DNA from: CAYGBW01 sp964348185
GTDB taxonomy: Bacteria > Desulfobacterota > BSN033 > WVXP01
Assembly (NCBI GenBank): GCA_964348185.1
Contig: CAYGBW010000169.1
Span: 1-8,555 of the forward strand
DNA: 8,555 bases
Direction: 5' to 3'
A program made the translations under genes and the position numbers. Positions 5,986 through 8,555 of this stretch are shown here, in pieces. The notes under the pieces are model-generated. The model did no database searches. It was not told the origin of the DNA and was given only the letters and a program-made list of their open reading frames with translations. Position 1 is the stretch's first letter. Each line of letters starts with the position of its first letter.

Positions 5986-6188
5986 TGTCACATTTCACAG
6001 CCTTCAGGGAAAAGAGGATCTGGACTGCCCAGGTCTGAATTCTATCGACAAAGGGAAGACAGGGATCAGACTGATGGGAAATGCGAGGAGCGTCGGGAAA
6101 GGAGGTGATGGGACAGAAACCAACAGGGTCCAGGGGTCAGGTGACCCTCAGTGATTTTCACTACCAAAATCGGAAGGGAGGGTAACTC
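5986..6188 (+). promoter_or_regulatory. Long structured 5' leader of the ABC transporter operon
   Basis: About 200 nt of likely untranslated leader. Visible elements, in order: a hairpin GATCTGG-ACTGC-CCAGGTC (6017-6035, one G-U pair); the short palindrome ATCAG-A-CTGAT (6065-6075); AAGGAGGTGAT (6099-6109), a perfect match to the 3' end complement of typical 16S rRNA; and the dyad GGGTCA-GG-TGACCC (6134-6147), which could also fold as a stem with loop AGGT. An ATG at 6108 opens a 25-codon frame that ends at TAA 6183-6185, three bases before the binding-protein ATG. No known riboswitch is recognised. Regulatory use is inferred. Confidence 0.4.
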
Positions 6189-7031
6189 ATGAAAAAGTTT
6201 TTGATCTTATCTTTGGCCATACTTTTTCCTGCTTCACTGCTTCTGGGGTCGGCGATGGCCATCACACCAGAGGAGATTGCCAAGGCATCCGCCCTCGAGG
6301 AAATCCTGAAGCGGGGGGAACTCTGGGTTGGCCTGGAGGCAGGGTACCAGCCCTTTGAAATGCAGGATGAAAAGGGCAATATTGTCGGCTTCGATGTGGA
6401 CATGGCCTATGAGATGGGAAAGGCCATCTTCGGCGAAGGGGGCGAGAAGAAGGTCAAAATCATCAACACGGCCTGGGAAGGAATCATTCCCGCCCTGATG
6501 ACCCATAAGTTCGACATCATCATGTCGGGAATGACCATTCTTCAGAGTCGGAACCTCAAGGTAAACTTCTGCGAGCCTTACTACTACATCGGCCAATGCC
6601 TGCTGATCAACAATAAAGACAAATACAAATACAAGAGTTACAAGGATCTAAACAAAAAAGGGGTGATCGTCACGAGCAAGCTGGGAGTCACCGGGGCGTT
6701 CACGGCTGAAAAGATGATGCCCAACGCCACCCTTCGCCTTTTCAAGACAGAGGCCGAGGGAGCCCTTCAGGTGGCCAACGGCATCGCCGATGCCTTCATC
6801 TATGATGAACCCCAGGTCCGGGTTTTTGCGGCCATGTATAAGGACAAAACCGTGGGGATCTTTGAACCCATCACGTACGAACCCCTCGCATGGGCTATCC
6901 GCAAGGGAGATCCGGACTTTCTCAACTGGCTCAATAACTTCCTGAGGCAGGTTCGTGGAGATGGTCGCTGGGAAGAGTTGAAACAAAAGTGGTTCGTGGA
7001 TTACATAGAGGAATTGGCCAAGCAACAATAG
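6189..7031 (+). CDS. Polar amino acid ABC transporter, periplasmic substrate-binding protein (family 3)
   Basis: It captures an amino acid in the periplasm and delivers it to the permease encoded next. 280 aa. A signal peptide of 24 residues (MKKFLILSLAILF core, cleavage after AMA) is followed by an SBP_bac_3 domain. Hallmarks: WVGLEAGYQPFEMQDEKG (46-63), VGFDVDMAYEMGKAI (66-80), WEGIIPALMTHKFDIIMSGMTI (96-117), R121, which corresponds to the arginine that holds the ligand carboxylate, VNFCEPYYY (125-133), and D206 in FIYDEP, where relatives bind the amino group. There is no lipobox, so it is a soluble periplasmic protein, fitting a Gram-negative host. The Shine-Dalgarno site AAGGGAGGG lies six bases before ATG 6189. 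It is the first gene of the operon. The exact amino acid bound cannot be read from the sequence. Confidence 0.95.
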   Translation: MKKFLILSLAILFPASLLLGSAMAITPEEIAKASALEEILKRGELWVGLEAGYQPFEMQDEKGNIVGFDVDMAYEMGKAIFGEGGEKKVKIINTAWEGIIPALMTHKFDIIMSGMTILQSRNLKVNFCEPYYYIGQCLLINNKDKYKYKSYKDLNKKGVIVTSKLGVTGAFTAEKMMPNATLRLFKTEAEGALQVANGIADAFIYDEPQVRVFAAMYKDKTVGIFEPITYEPLAWAIRKGDPDFLNWLNNFLRQVRGDGRWEELKQKWFVDYIEELAKQQ

Positions 7032-7045
7032 GTGAAAAAATCGAG

Positions 7046-7078
7046 GGGGGATGGAGACGCATCCCCCTTCTTATTTGC
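7046..7078 (+). terminator. Intercistronic hairpin with T-rich tail, partial terminator
   Basis: A perfect 8-bp stem GGGGGATG / CATCCCCC (7046-7053, 7060-7067) with a 6-nt loop GAGACG is followed by TTCTTATTT. It lies in the 63-bp gap between the binding protein and the permease. Such hairpins commonly end or stabilise part of the transcript so that binding protein is made in excess over the membrane parts. The T-tract is interrupted, so leaky termination or 3' end protection is more likely than a full stop. Confidence 0.7.
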
Positions 7079-7094
7079 ATAGGGGAGGCTGGTT

Positions 7095-7892
7095 TTGACT
7101 TTCAACAAGCGATCCCTCATTACCCTTGCCGTCTTGGCTATCATCGCCGTATCGGTCTATTACTTCTTCACGAGGAAGGGCATCACCTACATCTGGCACT
7201 GGGAGGATGTCCCCAAAACGCTGTTCTATCACGGCTCCAAGTCAGCTGACGATCCAGGGGTTCGGCTGCGGATGGGGGTCCTGATGATCGGCTTCATGCT
7301 GACCCTGAAGATATCGCTGGTATCCATCTTCTTCGGGATCATCATCGGGACCGTCGTGGGCATCTGCAGGCTTTCTCACGAACCCGTGACCCGTTGGCTT
7401 TCTCTTGCCTATGTCGAACTCATCCGGAACACGCCCCTTCTCGTCCAGATCTATATCATCTACTTCTTTGTGGGCTCCATGCTCAGGCTTTCTGCCTTTA
7501 CCGCCGGCACGGCAGCCCTCTCCACCTTTGCCGGTGCTTACGTGGGCGAAATCGTCCGGGCGGGCATCCAGTCGATTCACAAAGGGCAGATGGAAGCCTC
7601 ACGGTCCCTGGGCATGACCTATGCCCAGGCCATGCGCCACGTCATTCTTCCCCAGGCTTTCAAACGGATTATCCCCCCTTTGGCAGGCCAGTTTATCTCT
7701 CTCATAAAGGATTCTTCCCTCGTCTCGGTGATTGCGCTGGGTGATCTTATGTTTCAGGGACAGCAGGCCGTGGCGAGAACCTACCATTCCTTTGAGATAT
7801 ACTTTACCGTGGCCTTTCTCTATCTGGTTATGACGTTCACCCTCTCCATGGCCACCCAGTACATCGAAAGGAGGCTCGCCATCAGTGATTGA
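7095..7892 (+). CDS. Polar amino acid ABC transporter, permease (HisM/GlnP type)
   Basis: The inner-membrane channel subunit for amino acid uptake, 265 aa. It starts at TTG 7095, chosen because AGGGGAGG (7081-7088) lies six bases upstream and no ATG or GTG fits. A first membrane segment (about 8-25) and a periplasmic stretch with aromatic residues (30-46) precede the family core, whose segments begin near 62. Core hallmarks: the conserved YVELIRNTPLLVQIYIIYF (106-124), the EAA loop that contacts the ATPase (about 150-188, with GEIVRAGIQSI, QMEASRSLGM and HVILPQAFK), and LAGQFISLIKDSSLVSVIAL (196-215). The N-terminal extension with an extra helix and linker is longer than in minimal HisM-type permeases but is seen in some relatives. 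Only one permease is visible, so either it forms a homodimer or a second gene lies beyond the right edge. Confidence 0.95.
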   Translation: MTFNKRSLITLAVLAIIAVSVYYFFTRKGITYIWHWEDVPKTLFYHGSKSADDPGVRLRMGVLMIGFMLTLKISLVSIFFGIIIGTVVGICRLSHEPVTRWLSLAYVELIRNTPLLVQIYIIYFFVGSMLRLSAFTAGTAALSTFAGAYVGEIVRAGIQSIHKGQMEASRSLGMTYAQAMRHVILPQAFKRIIPPLAGQFISLIKDSSLVSVIALGDLMFQGQQAVARTYHSFEIYFTVAFLYLVMTFTLSMATQYIERRLAISD

Positions 7893-8555
7893 AGTTCGGA
7901 ATGCTTACAAGACGTTCAGGACTCCGGACCGACGGGATGTGAAGGCCCTCGTCGACTTTTCAACCCGCATCAACAAGGGGGAAGTGGTCGTCATCATCGG
8001 CCCTAGTGGCTCGGGGAAAAGCACTTTTCTCAGGTGCCTCAACCGTCTTGAAGAGATCGACAGGGGAGAGATCATCATCGATGGCGTCAACATCTACGAC
8101 AAAAACATCAATATCAACGAAGTTCGGGAAGAGATTGGCATGGTCTTCCAGCTCTTCAACCTCTTCCCCCACAAGACGGTTCTGGAGAACGTGACGCTGG
8201 CGCAGCAGGTTGTCCGGAAGAGAACCCGGGAGGAGGCGGTCGATATTGCCCGGCAGCTTCTCCACAAGGTGGGCATCCTGGAAAAGGAGAACGTCTATCC
8301 CTCCCAGCTCTCAGGGGGGCAGCAGCAGCGGGTGGCCATCGCCCGGGCACTGGCCATGAGGCCCAAGATCATGATGTTCGACGAGGCCACCTCGGCCCTC
8401 GACCCTGAGATGATCGGCGAGGTCCTCGACGTGATGAAAACCCTCGCCCGGGAGGGGATGACCATGGTCGTGGTGACCCACGAAATGGGGTTCGCCCGGG
8501 AGGTCTCCGACCGGGTCATCTTCATGGACGATGGCCAGATTGTTGAGGAAGGCAC
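7885..8555 (+). CDS. Polar amino acid ABC transporter, ATP-binding subunit (HisP/GlnQ type), C-terminus cut by window edge
   Basis: The cytoplasmic ATPase that powers the transporter. The GTG start at 7885 overlaps the last eight bases of the permease gene; AAAGGAGG (7867-7874) lies ten bases upstream, inside the permease, which implies translational coupling. 223 codons are visible and the family is about 240-250 aa, so roughly 20-30 residues are missing. Walker A GPSGSGKS (39-46), Q-loop Q89 in MVFQLFNLFPHKTVLENV, signature LSGGQQQRVAIARALA (142-157), Walker B IMMFDEATSALDP (162-174, with DEAT where most family members have DEPT) and switch H199 in VVTHEMGFA are all present. HEMGFA is characteristic of the polar amino acid subfamily. 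Nothing suggests loss of activity. Confidence 0.96.
   Translation, partial: MIEVRNAYKTFRTPDRRDVKALVDFSTRINKGEVVVIIGPSGSGKSTFLRCLNRLEEIDRGEIIIDGVNIYDKNININEVREEIGMVFQLFNLFPHKTVLENVTLAQQVVRKRTREEAVDIARQLLHKVGILEKENVYPSQLSGGQQQRVAIARALAMRPKIMMFDEATSALDPEMIGEVLDVMKTLAREGMTMVVVTHEMGFAREVSDRVIFMDDGQIVEEG

Noticed and set aside
1..8555. CRISPR arrays, tRNA or rRNA genes, intact insertion sequences
   Set aside because: I saw no regularly spaced repeats, no tRNA-like cloverleaf with the TTCRANNC arm, no rRNA signature and no transposase with terminal inverted repeats.

Overview
The window looks like bacterial chromosome of moderately high GC, with tight operons, strong Shine-Dalgarno sites and little intergenic DNA except on the left. 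The gene set is a TolB-like nucleotide cyclase, a TPM/LemA pair, a stand-alone AICAR transformylase and a polar amino acid ABC transporter. It fits a deltaproteobacterial (Desulfobacterota-like) genome or something similar. That placement is an inference from gene style; no marker gene here proves it.

Layout. Positions 1-1048 (minus strand, running off the left edge) hold the N-terminal part of a class III nucleotide cyclase, with a membrane segment and a TolB-like domain. Positions 1049-1590 hold no convincing gene. They do contain a hairpin plus U-tract on the minus strand and, upstream of it, nested inverted repeats that would cover the ribosome site of a tiny reading frame. Positions 1591-2037 are an AT-richer fragment resembling the coiled-coil C-terminal end of a serine recombinase. 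Positions 2146-2898 encode an exported TPM-domain protein with a glycine-rich tail. A hairpin-rich gap follows (2899-3236). Next come a degenerate nucleotidyltransferase with a HEPN-like C-terminal half (3237-3983) and lemA (3980-4546), joined by an ATGA overlap. Positions 4638-5930 encode AICAR transformylase without the usual IMP cyclohydrolase domain.

From 5952 to the right edge lies one amino acid uptake operon. It has a near-consensus sigma-70 promoter, a leader of about 200 nt with hairpins and a perfect anti-SD-complementary stretch, the periplasmic binding protein (6189-7031), an intercistronic terminator-like hairpin, the permease (7095-7892, TTG start) and the ATPase (7885 onward, cut by the right edge). 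The binding protein captures the substrate, the permease forms the channel and the ATPase drives import. The hairpin after the first gene would favour excess binding protein.

Most of the window is ordinary. The parts most worth a second look are the TPM / pseudo-nucleotidyltransferase / LemA neighbourhood, the long leader of the transporter operon, the minus-strand leader structure upstream of the cyclase, the unusual substrate-specifying residues of the cyclase, and the split PurH.
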